Source: Durusdinium trenchii
Taxonomy: Eukaryota; Sar; Dinophyceae; Suessiales; Symbiodiniaceae
Length of the DNA stretch: 64,000 nucleotides
Direction of reading: 5' to 3'
Assembly (NCBI GenBank): GCA_963970005.1
Contig: CAXAMN010008446.1
Span: 717,833-781,832, forward strand
Position numbers and translations under genes: made by a program. Shown here in pieces: positions 12,135 to 22,661 of this stretch. Under the pieces are notes generated by a model that was given only the letters and a program-made list of their open reading frames with translations, did no database searches and was not told the DNA's origin. How positions within the stretch are numbered: position 1 is the stretch's first letter; every line of letters starts with the position of its first letter.

Positions 12135-12229
12135 CCGTCTTGCCCCGGCCAAAAGGCATCTCGAAGCAGTGTGCCCGGAGTCCATGCGCCGGCTAACCAA
12201 CGGTAGAAGGGGAAGGTATCAAAATCGGT
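12135..12229 (-). CDS. probable exon, aromatic-rich, unknown protein
   Basis: The minus-strand frame after GTGCCAG reads TDFDTFPFYRWLAGAWTPGT and then LLRDAFWPGQDG. The density of Phe, Trp and Tyr with G/C-rich third positions is not expected by chance. The downstream end is not resolved; the frame closes at a stop near 12108. It probably belongs with the neighbouring minus-strand exons at 11.5, 12.6 and 13.0 kb. Confidence 0.45.
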
Positions 12230-12608
12230 CTGGCACGCCAGCAGACCTCAGCAGACCCACCGGTGGGTCGATGCGAAGACTGCTGAGATGGATCAGCTTC
12301 TTCTCAGATCACCTGGCGCCTTCCCAAATGAGTGCTTGGTGGAGGTGCTCCACATGCATCAAAGAGCAATTAAGCACATCAATCTAGCATGTGGGCCAAT
12401 GGGGTGCCTGGTTGTCCTCCACTGCTACTTGCTAAGAAGGAAGCTCTGCAGGAAGGACGCCCTTTTTTCCACCTGGTTCATTCTTTGATTCGGCAGAGCA
12501 GTCTTCCAAAGCAATAAAGGGATGAACCAAGAATTAAACAAACAAAAATTGCACCCTCCTGTCCCATAGAACCTCCACCATCCTCCACCACTGCAACTTG
12601 ACCCTCAC

Positions 12609-12714
12609 TCCATGCCAGGCTGCCCGCCGTGGTAAAGGGGCCGGACAGGCCATAGGGCGGCTTGCCGTTGGAAAGCACGTCGAACTGCGTGCGAGGATAG
12701 TCCCACCAGTTCTC
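12609..12714 (-). CDS. probable internal exon, unknown protein
   Basis: The acceptor CCTGTCAG is followed by ENWWDYPRTQFDVLSNGKPP and then YGLSGPFTTAGSLAW. The exon ends phase 1 before a GTGAGG donor (12603-12608). Both splice signals are good and the frame is unique. The sequence looks like a folded extracellular or enzyme domain, but I do not recognise a family. Confidence 0.55.
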
Positions 12715-13018
12715 CTGACAGCGAGGAAAGAACCCAAAAAGGCACCTGTTTTTTTGGCGTGCGGATGCTTAGAGGAACATGGAGTGACCATGCTGGAAGG
12801 GCTGTTTTGTATATGGGTTGACGGGTCACAATCACTGAAAGGGTGCAACTGCAACATACAGATGGCCCATATTGGGTCCGAAGACCTAGAGCCCTTCCCT
12901 CCTCATCTCAGCTTCCACACCTGCAGTTCCTGAGCTCCTACTTTCCTAAACATCCCCTTTGCACCATGTTTGTGAAGCTCTACAAGCTCTACAAGCTCTG
13001 CCCGATCCAATTGGGTGC

Positions 13019-13167
13019 CTCCAAGCGGTAGTTCTTCCGGAGGCTCAACAACATGAAGCGCATGTTGCTGCGATCTTCATCCGCATGCTGTGTAAACTGT
13101 CCACAGTCATTGGCTGAAGTGGTGACATCCAGGAAATCCCTGGCCGGGCGCACAGGAAAAGCCACAT
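13019..13167 (-). CDS. probable exon, unknown protein
   Basis: A pyrimidine-rich acceptor (TCTTTGCTGTTCAG) precedes a frame reading DVAFPVRPARDFLDVTTSAN and DCGQFTQHADEDRSNMRFML up to RKNYRLE. It ends either at a GC donor (GGAG|GCACCC) or a few codons later at a TAG. The sequence lacks an initiator Met, as expected of an internal exon. Function unknown. Same strand and spacing as the exon at 12609-12714. Confidence 0.55.
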
Positions 13168-13439
13168 CTGAACAGCAAAGACATCAGGGATTTGGGCATA
13201 CCTCGTTAACGATGATGATGATGGTTAACCAGCAGTCACAATACGGGGGTAGTCGGGGGGTCTATGCTCCACTCACTGGATGGGACTAAACACCACCCCG
13301 ACATGTGACTCCTGGAATAAAAGACCTTTCTGAAAACATAGCTTGCTGGGACACACCCAGTGAAAGGGATGGCTCTTCTGTTGGTGCTTTTATACTAAGC
13401 ATGTCGGACCGGGGCACCCAAACCCCAACCCTGGCCTGC

Positions 13440-13560
13440 CGGCTTTGAAGTGAGCTTGCCCATGCTGCATCCGTGGGAAGGATCGCTCCTCGTTCAACTT
13501 CGTGAAGTATCCATAGACCATGGGATCCTGGGACAAGCTCGCTGAAAAGGGTCTGCGTAT
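13440..13560 (-). CDS. possible exon, unknown protein
   Basis: An open minus-strand frame includes SQDPMVYGYFTKLNEERSFP and RMQHGQAHFKAGRPG. Other frames here are also open and the splice boundaries are uncertain. Weak candidate. Confidence 0.28.
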
Positions 13561-14043
13561 GGCTGCGTCGCTGTTCATCGTTTTTCCTGCTGTGCAACCA
13601 TTGGCCGAAAAAGGTGTGTAGGGAGCATTGGTCCACTACTGACCTGCTGCTACTGCGACTACTGCTCTTAGGCTGTTGCCCACTACTGCTGGCGGTAATT
13701 AGTGCTCACAAGTGCCCTTGTTGGGGCAATCGGCAATCCCATGGTAAATCTTTGCTGCAGGGACAAGAAATACGTCTCCTGACAGGGCTCCAGGTTTTTC
13801 CTTGTACCTATTTTTCGTTTTTGTTGTTGCTGTTGCCGTAGTGGTGCTGCTGCTGCCGTGGCGGTGCTGTCAGCGGCCAGCTGGTGCTGGCCAAGAGCTT
13901 GGTGTCGCTGGTGTTTTATGGTGTGCGCCAGGGGAAAAGCGAGAGACATAAATATGATGCATGTTCGGACTCCGGAAGCCTGAAGCCATCTTATCTGAGG
14001 TTTCTTGCCCATTGATGATGGAAAATGATACCTTTCCAAGGTT

Positions 14044-14075
14044 GTTTTTTGTCTCTCTCTCTCTCTCTCTCTTTC
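14044..14075. repeat. (CT)n microsatellite
   Basis: An uninterrupted CT dinucleotide run, one of several purine/pyrimidine tracts in 14-15.2 kb. Confidence 0.85.
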
Positions 14076-14562
14076 TCCCTGGCAGGCAACACTGGTCACT
14101 GTGTCTGGCTCCTTTGGGGTCACTACGGTCACAAATATAAGTTCAGCAATCCCTTGACTGCTCCTTTTTTGAGATTGAAGACAAAGCATCCAGCTAGCTG
14201 CAACCCGGTGAAGACACACCCCGACTGCCTGAAATCCGCATCTTGTCCGACCACCGTGTGGGCTCACCGTAGATTGATTGGACATGGGAAGCCTCTCACC
14301 GTCCCACTCACCCCAGAAACCAGACTTAGCAGGCCCAGCTTCATCACAAATATTGGCGATGCCCTGCAAAAGAGCTTGAGTATCGGCACTGGCCTCCAAA
14401 TTCCTGAGCTGCTTGGCCATTGGTCTGGTGGGTGAACGGTGAGAAAAAAACTTACCGCCCAAAAATTCAGCCCGATGGAGCTGGGCAATGGCCTAGCACC
14501 AACCTGCTGGAAGCCCTGAAATCAGCAGCTGGAGGGCTGCACTGCCACCACGTGCTGAAAGA

Positions 14563-14646
14563 TAGATAGATAGATAGATTAGATTAGATTAGATTAGATT
14601 TGATTTAGATTAGACTAGATTTAGATTAAAATAAGATAAAATAAGA
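14563..14646. repeat. GATA/GATTA/GATTTA simple-repeat array
   Basis: AGATAGATAGATAG grades into repeats of GATTA and then GATTTA/AATAAGAT. It is a compound microsatellite in non-coding DNA. A short GATTA run recurs at about 15281-15300, on the far side of the GA-rich block. Confidence 0.85.
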
Positions 14647-14789
14647 CTTGAGGCCAAGGGGGGGGGGCGAAAGCTAGCGCTCCAGAATGGGAAAGTGGAG
14701 GGCAGCGAGGTAGGAAAAAACACGGCGCTCTTTTTGGAGGCAGGGGTGAAGAGTCCTTTAATATATATGTGGCTCTTTGCCCGGATCCT

Positions 14790-15180
14790 CCTGCGAGAGA
14801 AGAGAGAGAAGAGAGACGGAAAGACGAGAGACAGAGAGGAGAGAGAGAGAGAGGAGAGAGAGATGAGAGAGATGAGAAAGAGATGAGAGAGATGAGAGAG
14901 GAGAGAGATGAGAGAGATGAGAGAGATGAGAGAGATGAGAGAGAGAGAGAGACAGTGAGACAGTGAGACAGTGAGACAGTGAGACAGTGAGACAGTGAGA
15001 GTGAGAGTGAGCGAGTGCGGCCGCAAGATACGCAACGCTAACCGCATGCCAAAGAGCGACGACAGGACGGAGTCGAACTTACGAAGAGGGAGGAGGGAGG
15101 GAGGGAGGGAGGGAAGGTGGGAGGAAGTGGGAGGAAGACAAGGAGGAGGAGAGGGGAGGTGGGGTGGGGAGGGGGGGGGT
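14790..15180. repeat. purine-rich compound satellite: (GA)n, GATGAGA and GTGAGACA arrays, then GGGA
   Basis: Runs of GAGA, ATGAGAG units and about six copies of GTGAGACA stand in series, then GGGAGGGA runs to a poly-G stretch. All purines are on the plus strand. The long open frames across it on either strand are by-products of the repeat and not genes. The tract could form triplex or G-quadruplex structures (inference). Confidence 0.9.
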
Positions 15181-15299
15181 CTTCGACCTGAAAAATCAGG
15201 GGTTAGGACTTGCACCCGGTCGAAAGAAACCTTGCTATCGCAAGAGTAACTCCAGCTAGCTTCGCTAGCTTTCGTGACTAGAATAGATTAGATTAGATT

Positions 15300-15720
15300 A
15301 CAGTAGATAGCTGGATCGCCATTGGATGCCCCTTGGAAGGTCCAGGTGTGGACCTTGATCCACGCATTGCTGCCCCAAAGGTCGCAGCTAGGCCAAACAC
15401 GGTGCACGCCAAGCTTCGTGCTCAAAGTCCAAAGCAAAGCAGCCAAGGCGTTCGCCACCGTCAGCCGCTTCTGGGGAGAACGCTTTTTTTTCGTTGTCAG
15501 GACGATGAAGACACATCCGATTGGAAGAACGTACGTATTTGACATACTTTTTGAAGGGGTCAGGAAGTATGTGAATGTGAGAAGAGGTGTTTTTCGAGCA
15601 AATCTGCTAGCAAAAGTTGATCTTACCAAGCTGTACCTGCCAAATAAGCTTTGTCCTGCAGAAGTTCCTGTCACGACGTTAGAAAATCTATGACAAACAC
15701 AGATCTGGCGTGCTTCATAC
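15300..15720. other. open frames on both strands, no exon fixed
   Basis: A minus-strand frame reads KLGVHRVWPSCDLWGSNAWI and a plus-strand frame is open for 123 codons across the same bases. I could not fix splice sites or a family. One of them may be an exon or a decayed gene copy. Confidence 0.25.
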
Positions 15721-16198
15721 AAGTCAACAATGAGCTCAAAGTCGCTAATTATGTGTGTATGTATATATATATATATAATTATATATCTATTTATAAATGA
15801 AATATGAACCCCCTGAATCTGTGGTCCATCTTCTGAACCACGGCCCATGTTGGGAGCCCATTGGATAGAGTCCCGGTAGGTCCGCGTGTTCGCGACCGAC
15901 CGGACGCTGCGCGGTCGCGACCCGCTAAGGACCGGTCGGACCGGTCTTCGGTGGAAGCGACCGGGAAGCGACCGCCCGCGTCCGGAAGCGGCACAAGCCG
16001 GCACCATATGGAAGTTTCGTCTTGATGTGCAAAAAATCGTCTTAAACCTGACCCCCCCCAAAAAACAGCAGCATGCAACAACAGCAACAACAGCCACAGT
16101 CAGCCACAACCACACGGCAACAACACATCAACAGCAAAACTAGCACCCCCAGCAAGCTGGAGTCCTTCCCACTCCGATCCTCTTCCCGTTCGACCAAC

Positions 16199-16288
16199 CC
16201 CCCCCCGCTCCAGCAGCTTGCCCGTCTCCACGGGGTCTTCGATGGGCATCGACGGAGTGTCACCGCCCTTCAAGGCCTTTTCGATCTC
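16199..16288 (-). CDS. probable internal exon, unknown protein
   Basis: After CGCCACGAG the frame reads EIEKALKGGDTPSMPIEDPV and ETGKLLERGG, exactly 30 codons, ending before GTTGGT. The charged helix followed by a Pro-rich turn is typical of coding sequence. No family recognised. It lies about 525 nt downstream of the next exon candidate on the same strand. Confidence 0.45.
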
Positions 16289-16812
16289 CTCGTGGCGGTG
16301 TCGGCAGAGACCACGGTCGGACCGAACGCCACGGGACCGGCGGTCCATGGGACGAAACACGTGAAGCTGAAACCCACATGGAGCTGCTGCTGTTGGTATC
16401 TTCCCATCAATGTCATCAATTGGAGGGCTGCAGGTCTACCTTTTCAGGATTTTTCAAAGGTCCGAAGCAAAAACATATGGACCAAACAGCAAAGTCTATC
16501 ATCGTTTCGCATGCCCAGTCCGACTCATCGTTTGCGGCTCTCTCCCGCGTCCGACTTCCGCCGGCCGACCCAACGGCTCTCAAGGAGAGGGTGAACATCT
16601 CCCCAGTGGCCCATCCGGCTTCCTGGCCTGATTGAAGAGTCTGAATCCCGGACAACCAGTGCATTTAGAAAAAATCGAAGTATCAAACCAAAACCAAAAT
16701 CATGTTCAACTTTGAACATGATCGTGGACTTCCAGCCATCAACCGCCCAACATTTCGAGCTGGATTCGATACACACGGCCAGAAACCGAGACTGGGAAGG
16801 AACCTGTCAAAC

Positions 16813-16918
16813 GAACGGCGCCAGTGACCCACACGAATCGGTGCTTGGAGGCGCTGGGAGCGCTCAGGCGGTCCTTGATGGATTTGGTCACCCTGTCCTT
16901 CAATGCTGGGACAATTGC
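16813..16918 (-). CDS. probable internal exon, unknown protein
   Basis: The acceptor ATGACGCGAG precedes AIVPALKDRVTKSIKDRLSA and PSASKHRFVWVTGAV. The exon ends phase 1 before GTTTGA. It encodes an amphipathic helix and then a beta-like segment. There is no Met at the start, so it is internal. Function unknown. Confidence 0.5.
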
Positions 16919-17339
16919 CTCGCGTCATGCGGATGCATGCAGCAATGGACTCGGTCTGTTGGAGTAGGGTGGGACCCTCCAAGAGGTGCCGCGGAAAAAA
17001 AAGAAAACACCTGTGGTCGGGTCCAAAAAGCAGTGGGGGTCCTGGTTAGGGTGCTGGTTGAACCTTTCTCCCTTTCTTGAAAGGTCTCCTTTGGTGGAGG
17101 AGACCCCCAAAAAGGCAGCTCAAAAAATATGTCTGGACCGTCACGATGAACCCCCCACCTAGATAGATCCCCTACTTCCTCTTGGAATCTCTTGGACCCT
17201 TGGGTTTTTGCATGTTTTCGCGTCTAGATCTCTAGACTTTCTACTGCTACACCTCTAGACCTCACACACACTGTTTGGGGTCTCTTGCCGGGATGATTTA
17301 TCTGTTTCTTTAACCATCCTTGACCCATGTCAAGAACAC

Positions 17340-17474
17340 CGAGGCGCATCGCGGAGCTGATCCCGCACAGGGAGGAGCAGCAGCTCATCACGGGGCACGT
17401 CGCAGAAGAAGAGCCCCGGGTCCTCGCGTGCGGAGGGAGGCGTTGGAGGGAGAAGCCCGGTGCAGAACTGCGAC
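17340..17474 (-). CDS. probable internal exon, unknown protein
   Basis: After a CTTGGCCCAG acceptor one minus-strand frame reads SQFCTGLLPPTPPSAREDPG and then LFFCDVPRDELLLLPVRDQL, ending phase 2 before GTGTTC (17334-17339). Other frames on both strands are open through this GC-rich patch, so strand and frame are likely but not certain. Function unknown. Confidence 0.4.
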
Positions 17475-17876
17475 CTGGGCCAAGCTGGAAAGGAGAGGGA
17501 CTTGTAAAGGGAACATGAGGCATTGAACCATAAACTATAGCGGCCTTTGAGCAAAGTGTTTTTTTGAAGTTGATATACCACAATCGAAGCTAATGCTCCA
17601 GGGTTCCAAGTTTGAAGGCAAAGCCTGCAGGAGCCGCTGGGAGGTCTCCCTATTTCAATATACCCACGCACCTGGAAACCCAGCCCCAACCAGAAAGAGA
17701 CGGATAGAAATGGATGGTTCCCCAGTCCCCATTTCCTATGTAAAGGATCATCCTATTGGAACCACCTGAGTTTTTCTGGTTCTGTTGGCTCTGGTTCTGG
17801 AACCACCTCCGCATGGTCAGTCGGTCACCGGACCGGACGTCCGGTCGCGACGTCGGTGCGGTGCGTCGCAGCCATC

Positions 17877-18007
17877 ATCCCAAACACTCCATGTATGGAG
17901 GCTGCGGTAGATGCCGCTCCAATCACCTCTCAAACCCCCACCCCATTGTATTAGGTACATATGATGTAAATATGACAGTCCCATGCTAGTCAGTCGTGTC
18001 TGGGAAT
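17877..18007. mobile_element. inverted-repeat (MITE-like) family B, diverged copy
   Basis: The left end CCCAAACACTCCATGTATGG and right part TATGACAGTCCCATG with a final GTGTCTGGGA match the ends of the family B copies at 57126 and 57551. The interior is diverged. Confidence 0.5.
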
Positions 18008-18556
18008 GGGTTTTGGTTTACTCTTCTTCTTCCAGGTGGTCTTTGAGAGGTCTCCCGGTCTCCCGTGGAGAATCGGCCGAGTTGGAAGTCACAGTGGAGT
18101 TGGAAGTTGCGACCCGCCTGAACAAACCGTCACTATAAGGCATCGTCAAGGCAACGGCGATTGACACCTTAATGTAGACTCTTGATTCATAACCCCGGCC
18201 ATTTGAATTGAACATCCTCTTCAAAAAGGGCGGTGTATGGTCCTCAAGAGTCGACATTATGATGGTTCTGGGGTTGTTCATGTTGGACACCCCCAATTCC
18301 AGTCCATTTGGGCTCCCCATTTCTCCAACTCCATGCCTGGCTATACCCACCACTACAGTCGGCACCGAGCTACCACCGACTCCGTCCACGTCCAGTCCTG
18401 ACAGGTATTCCACTGCATCCAGGTCCGGACGTTCTCCGGATAGGTGGAGCAAGCCTCGAATTCCTCTTTGGAATACACGATGCCTCGCGCGGAAAAACAC
18501 TGGGATTCATATATGTTCACCTTGTTCAGGGCGCTAAAGCTCCCCCAAAGGTGACT

Positions 18557-18640
18557 AATGGACTGTCATATTTACTGATCAGTTGTGGTGGTCTGAGGGG
18601 TCAATGTAGGTATATATGGCAGTCCCATGGAGTGTCTGGG
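18557..18640. mobile_element. inverted-repeat (MITE-like) family B, copy
   Basis: The sequence begins with GACTGTCATATTTACTGATC, has the family core GGTCAATGTAGG, and ends TATGGCAGTCCCATGGAGTG plus TCTGGG. The right end is the inverted form of the family's left end ACACTCCATGTATGCCATAT. Confidence 0.6.
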
Positions 18641-18892
18641 TCCTACCATTAAAAACCGACCGCCAATCGGGGATGAGAAACACCCCAACACTCACAGAAA
18701 CCCATGCTGAAACAAACCCACATGGCCTTGGACAAGGGATGTGGGCCTTGTCAAAAGAAGCCAGTCATTTGGATTAAAACCACTCCATTTGGAGTGTAAA
18801 ACCTCATCATATGGCGGGGTGAATCAAGAGTCTACAATTTCTACATTAACTTGACTCTCCCTCTCCCTCTCCCTTCCTCCCTCTCTCTCTCT

Positions 18893-19083
18893 GGTGCAGC
18901 TCGGGCTCCATAATGGCCGCCCAGTGGTCCATAGGCTTGGGGCCCATTGGGGTCGTTTGGCTGGCGTGCCACGTACTCCGAGCACTCCACGTGGTCGCGA
19001 AACCAGCGGGTGGCGGTGTAGCCGTCGCCACAGTCATCAGCAGTAGCCACAGTGCCCTTAAAGAACTCCTCGAGATGCCACAC
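18893..19083 (-). CDS. probable exon, Cys/Tyr-rich domain, unknown
   Basis: The minus-strand frame reads FKGTVATADDCGDGYTATRW and then FRDHVECSEYVARQPNDPNG and ends GPLGGHYGARAAP. Third positions are strongly G/C-biased, with two Cys and several Trp/Tyr. It lies downstream and on the same strand as the tyrosinase exons, so it could be a later exon of that gene, but the reading phase does not connect directly to the exon at 20497-20654 and I see no CuB signature. Both ends are approximate. Confidence 0.5.
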
Positions 19084-19339
19084 AAGTCCAAAGACCCGGT
19101 AAAACTTGGTCTTTTACCACCTAAAGTATTGGTTTTGCATGACCATCTCCAGTATTTCATGAGGTCAAACTGACTTGTAGGATCTTGTAGGGATGGGTCA
19201 AAACGGGAACCGAACTTGCTGGTGGTCCGAACCGGGAAACGGACAACTGCCACACTGACAAGGCAGGCTTCGTGCTGACTTGAAGGTGGGAGGGGGTGAA
19301 CGAAAGGTAGGTCACTAAGTTCAACTTTCAAACTCTTTA

Positions 19340-19415
19340 AAAGAGGTGAGAGAAGAGAGAGAAGACAGGGAGAGAGAGAGAGAGAGGAAAAAAAGAGAGA
19401 GAGAGAGAGAGATCT
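19340..19415. repeat. (GA)n microsatellite
   Basis: AGAGAGAG runs broken by short A tracts, followed by CAGCAGCAGCAGC. A second CAG run lies at 19540-19562. Confidence 0.85.
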
Positions 19416-20496
19416 GTGGGATTGAAGCAGCAGCAGCAGCCTCAACACGAATCCAATCACGGCAAAGCTGCATCGCCTTGTAGAAAGGAAGCAAAATAAC
19501 GGGGACGGAGGCGAAGCTCCATACGAATCCAATCACACCAAAGCAGCAGCAGCAGCAGCAGTAGCCAAACGACGAGGAGGGAGGAGAAGCTCGATACAAA
19601 TCCAATCACACGAAGCCACTGTACCAGTACAATTGAAGGAAAATTCACCCGTCCCCGGGTGGAGTTGATCCACAGGGTGTGTGGGGGGGTGACCCCTCCC
19701 CGTCATACAGAATCGCCTTTCACGAGCCCACAGTCATGGCGTGTGAGGATCCTGCCCTGTAGCTAAAGCTAGCTGAGGTTGTGTGTAAGAACCCCTCTAC
19801 CTTTCCCTATACCACTTTTGACGCTATCGTTTCTTCTCCTTATCGTTTTACAGCACGTTGACTAACTGCAACAAATTTAGTATAATATAGTGTGTGCACT
19901 ACATGCATGTGTGTGTGTGTGGAACCTTGCAGGGATGAAGACATTAGGTACACTTCATTCCAACTACACCCATGTGGTGGCCTGCCTACGGAAAGGTGTT
20001 TTGGGCTTGCTGTGTTATCGTTTTTGTTATCGTTTTGTTATCGTGTTCATGCCTGGTGCAAGGTGGAAAACCATGTGGCACAACAATGCTGTAACACAAG
20101 GCTACTGCGGTCCAAGCCCTCCCACCTCTGTCCAAGCACATACCCACCAAAAGCAGTCATGCATTGACCCTGATTAATTTGGAACAGTAGTAGTACGTAG
20201 GTTTTCTGTTTGTGTGTGTGCACGCGTTTTCTTCACACCACTTCTCGCATGTCAAGGGTTTTCCACAAGAGTCATCAGGGGTTATCGTTCTTTCTTCTTC
20301 CTTATCGTTTTAGTGGATTGGGCATGCTTCCAGAAAAACGGACATGCGAATACGAATTTCTTATATGGGGGGGTTTTACCCTCAGCTGAAGCTACCTTTC
20401 GTGAAAAGACCCTCCCAAAGCACTTCGCTCTTTCATCTCCAAAGGTGGCCTGCAAATACCATGGGGATCTCTCCTCCACCCTTCACCCCTCTTCAC

Positions 20497-20654
20497 CAGC
20501 CCGTGTCGGCCGAGGCACAGAAGCGATGCACTTGCTCTGGTTCGCCAACTTGCTCTTCGATCCAAACCTGCCGGTTCGACCCGGCGAAGAGCATCCGGGC
20601 GTTCCGAAGGGCATCCGTGTCGTGAGCCGTGGGTTCCCCGAAGAACGGATGCCC
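20497..20654 (-). CDS. probable exon, perhaps of the tyrosinase gene
   Basis: The acceptor CAAATGAAG is followed by GHPFFGEPTAHDTDALRNAR, then MLFAGSNRQVWIEEQVGEPE and QVHRFCASADTG. The exon ends phase 2 before a good GTGAAG donor (20491-20496). Its start phase (0) fits the end phase of the tyrosinase exon at 21384, with a 729-nt intron between them. The sequence itself is not a tyrosinase motif that I recognise, so membership in that gene is inferred from position, strand and phase. Confidence 0.5.
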
Positions 20655-20964
20655 CTTCATTTGGGGGGTCCGCGGTGTTGGTCCGCGCGGTGTTGTGGTG
20701 GTACCAAGCGGGCGGTTTGCCGGACCAAAAAGCACCTGTTCTGGTGGGAGAGGTTGATGTTCCACCGGCCCAAGCACCTGTTCTGGGGGTCTCTCGGGGT
20801 CACACCGTCACACCCGGGTGAGTCCTGGTGTAATCCGAAGATGATCCGATCCGAGTCGCTGTAGGAAGTTGCACGGCGTGTCTGACACTGCACATGACCC
20901 ACGACTCTCTTATGATAGATTATGATAGCTACATATAAGTTTAGAAGAAGGCAGAATACGATGC

Positions 20965-21057
20965 TACCAGCACCCTCCAACAGGTCACCAATTGAGACCT
21001 CTTATATAGGGCCTAGCAACCCTTCATTTCGGAGACCTGTAGAGTCGGGTGCTGGTA
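20965..21057. mobile_element. inverted-repeat (MITE-like) family A, copy 1
   Basis: The left end TACCAGCACCCTCCAACAGG and the right end GACCTGTAGAGTCGGGTGCT plus GGTA are imperfect inverted repeats of about 21 bp. The interior (CACCAATTGAGACCT and CCCTTCATTTCGGA) is shared with the copy at 43572. No coding capacity. It lies in the presumed intron between the exons at 21384 and 20654. Confidence 0.75.
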
Positions 21058-21383
21058 GGTCCTGATACACTTTTTGACTCGAGAGAACCTCTGAGATCTC
21101 TGAGTCGCTCTGAAAAACACTGCGGCCCGGAAGGGCCAGTCGTAAGCTTTCGATACGAGATGATACGAGTGACACGAGGCCCCCAAGCAGACCTCTAGAC
21201 GCTATAGACTTGCGCCAGGCCCAGGGTGGTGAATGAACACCCCCCCGAACCTCTAAGCTACAGTAAAATAGATGTTATATGATTTTATTGATAGAGACCC
21301 CGTATAGGAGCCCTCCAGTTGGGGCCCTGGTAGTCTTCCAATTCCCACCACCTGCCAGGCAAGCCCTGCACATACCACTTCAC

Positions 21384-21540
21384 GCACGTCGGCGACCAGT
21401 GCCGCCTTTCTTCGGTCCAAATGGCCACGGGCCACTCGGCAAAGAGGCCGTTGACCACGGCATAGTCGTTCTCCGGTTTGCCCCAAAAGTCTCCAAAGTA
21501 GTTCTCGCTGAAGATGTACTTGTCTGGGGCGTTGCGGTAC
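21384..21540 (-). CDS. tyrosinase-like copper enzyme, exon 4 of those seen (central region after CuA)
   Basis: After CGCGCCAG the frame reads YRNAPDKYIFSENYFGDFWG, then KPENDYAVVNGLFAEWPVAI and a charged tail to SPTC, ending phase 0 before GTGAAG. The order FG...., then V-x-x-G-x-F-A, is the typical central segment of tyrosinases between the two copper sites (YWDW, then a loop ending in V-D-G-P-F-A). It joins in phase to the previous exon through a GC-AG intron of 393 nt, giving PIGRYRNAPDKY. Tyrosinases oxidise phenols to quinones using two copper ions. The CuB part has not been found. An alternative donor is the GTGGTG at 21361-21366. Confidence 0.65.
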
Positions 21541-21933
21541 CTGGCGCGGTAGTTCGTAGAACGACCGGGGAAGGTTCGAGCTTGAAGCCGGACCGTTTCA
21601 TGTGGAAGCAATATATATGGGGAGTTCTGCAACAAGTTGGACACGGTACACGTAAATGTATGCAACACCCGACGCACAAACACCATCAAGCTAAGCTAAA
21701 AGCTGCTCTACATGAAGCAAAACAACTGCCAAAAAGCAATCGATCCAAATCCATCCAAATCCAAAAAGGAATTTAACAAAAAACATATAATGAATTATAA
21801 TGGTTGTCTTTTAAATCAACCATTCCATCCATCAGAACATCTTGGGCCCAACATGACCCAACTCTTTGTCATGGCATTCTCTTTCTTATTCTTTCTTCAC
21901 CCCCCGACCCTCACCCCCCTCCATTCACCGCGC

Positions 21934-22051
21934 CTGCCGATGGGATCCTCGGAGTCTAAGGATTGATCCCAGTAGGGAATGGCCGTGACCTGGATGGGGC
22001 GGTTCGTGTCGGCCGCCATGAGGGCCAGCTCCATCTTCAGGATCACCATTC
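21934..22051 (-). CDS. tyrosinase-like copper enzyme, exon 3 of those seen (CuA helix end and YWD motif)
   Basis: The acceptor AATTGTCAG precedes GA ATG and the frame reads MVILKMELALMAADTNRPIQ and VTAIPYWDQSLDSEDPIGR. The Tyr-Trp-Asp following a beta-strand is the familiar PYWDW-like motif of tyrosinases. Glu of KMEL falls at the place required by the CuA signature when joined to the upstream exon. The exon ends phase 2 at a GC donor (GGCAG|GCGCGG). The first two bases complete the Arg codon of the HR motif. Confidence 0.72.
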
Positions 22052-22542
22052 CTGACAATTCTGGGATCGAGACGAAGATGGGACGAAGATGGACAACCAA
22101 AAAAGCTCAAAAAGACACGTTGGGGAGGGGGATTTTGTGGGATTTCGTGCGTCACCTACAGGATCCTCACAGTATAAACTGTGTCTCAGGTCTTGCATGA
22201 TGTCACAATTTTTTGGGGTGCAATGCTGATGGAAAAGCAACGGGTGACGGATGAAGATTTGGGGATAGGCTCCAGGGAGGGAGGGAGATAGGTCTGGAAT
22301 CAATCAAGCCAGGCTTGGATTGAGGTCCAGGATGTCAATGTATGTCGGGCACTCAACCATCATGGGAAGAAGAGGGGTTCTGGATCATGGAGGATTATAT
22401 AGATCGAACATGATCGAACCATGATTGAACCCAAGAGGTGCCTGATTCAACAAGACTTGTGGTTTCATGATGTTTCTCCAACCCGCGTTGACCCGAGAGC
22501 CGACCGCCGGGACAGATTAGATGCTGTTTCAAACGAAGCTTC

Positions 22543-22661
22543 GATGAAAGTTCATGAAGTGCGGCCCAGTGTGGCCTTGATCACATCGTGGATCCTTCAC
22601 GGAGCAAGCATGCAAAGCTGCCATCTCATCATAGTTGGTGAAGTACTCGCAGTAGGGGTTC
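22543..22661 (-). CDS. tyrosinase-like copper enzyme, exon 2 of those seen (CuA histidines)
   Basis: After GACAAAAAG plus G the frame reads NPYCEYFTNYDEMAALHACS, then VKDPRCDQGHTGPHFMNFH and the first base of Arg. The three candidate CuA ligands are His in ALHAC, His in QGHT and His in NFHR. H-x4-F-M-N-F-H-R agrees with the tyrosinase CuA pattern (PROSITE-type H-x(4,5)-F-[LIVMFTP]-x-[FW]-H-R-x2-[LVMT]-x3-E). With the next exon the match runs HRMVILKME, with only Ile at the [LVMT] site deviating. The donor must be GA (CATC|GAAGCT) for this to hold. Confidence 0.78.

Noticed and set aside
13683..14462. 259-codon minus-strand frame
   Set aside because: It crosses CT and CAG-type simple repeats and has no recognisable domain or splice logic.
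14610..15215. 201-codon minus-strand frame
   Set aside because: It is the translation of the GA/GT satellite (Ser-Leu runs). No gene.
18846..19532. 228-codon minus-strand frame
   Set aside because: Mostly repeat translation (CT and CAG tracts). Over the exon at 18893-19083 another frame is far more protein-like.
21384..21460. GT donor at the end of the GLPGRW reading as the exon end
   Set aside because: Possible, but the earlier GTGAAG donor gives a phase that fits the next exon. Kept only as an alternative.
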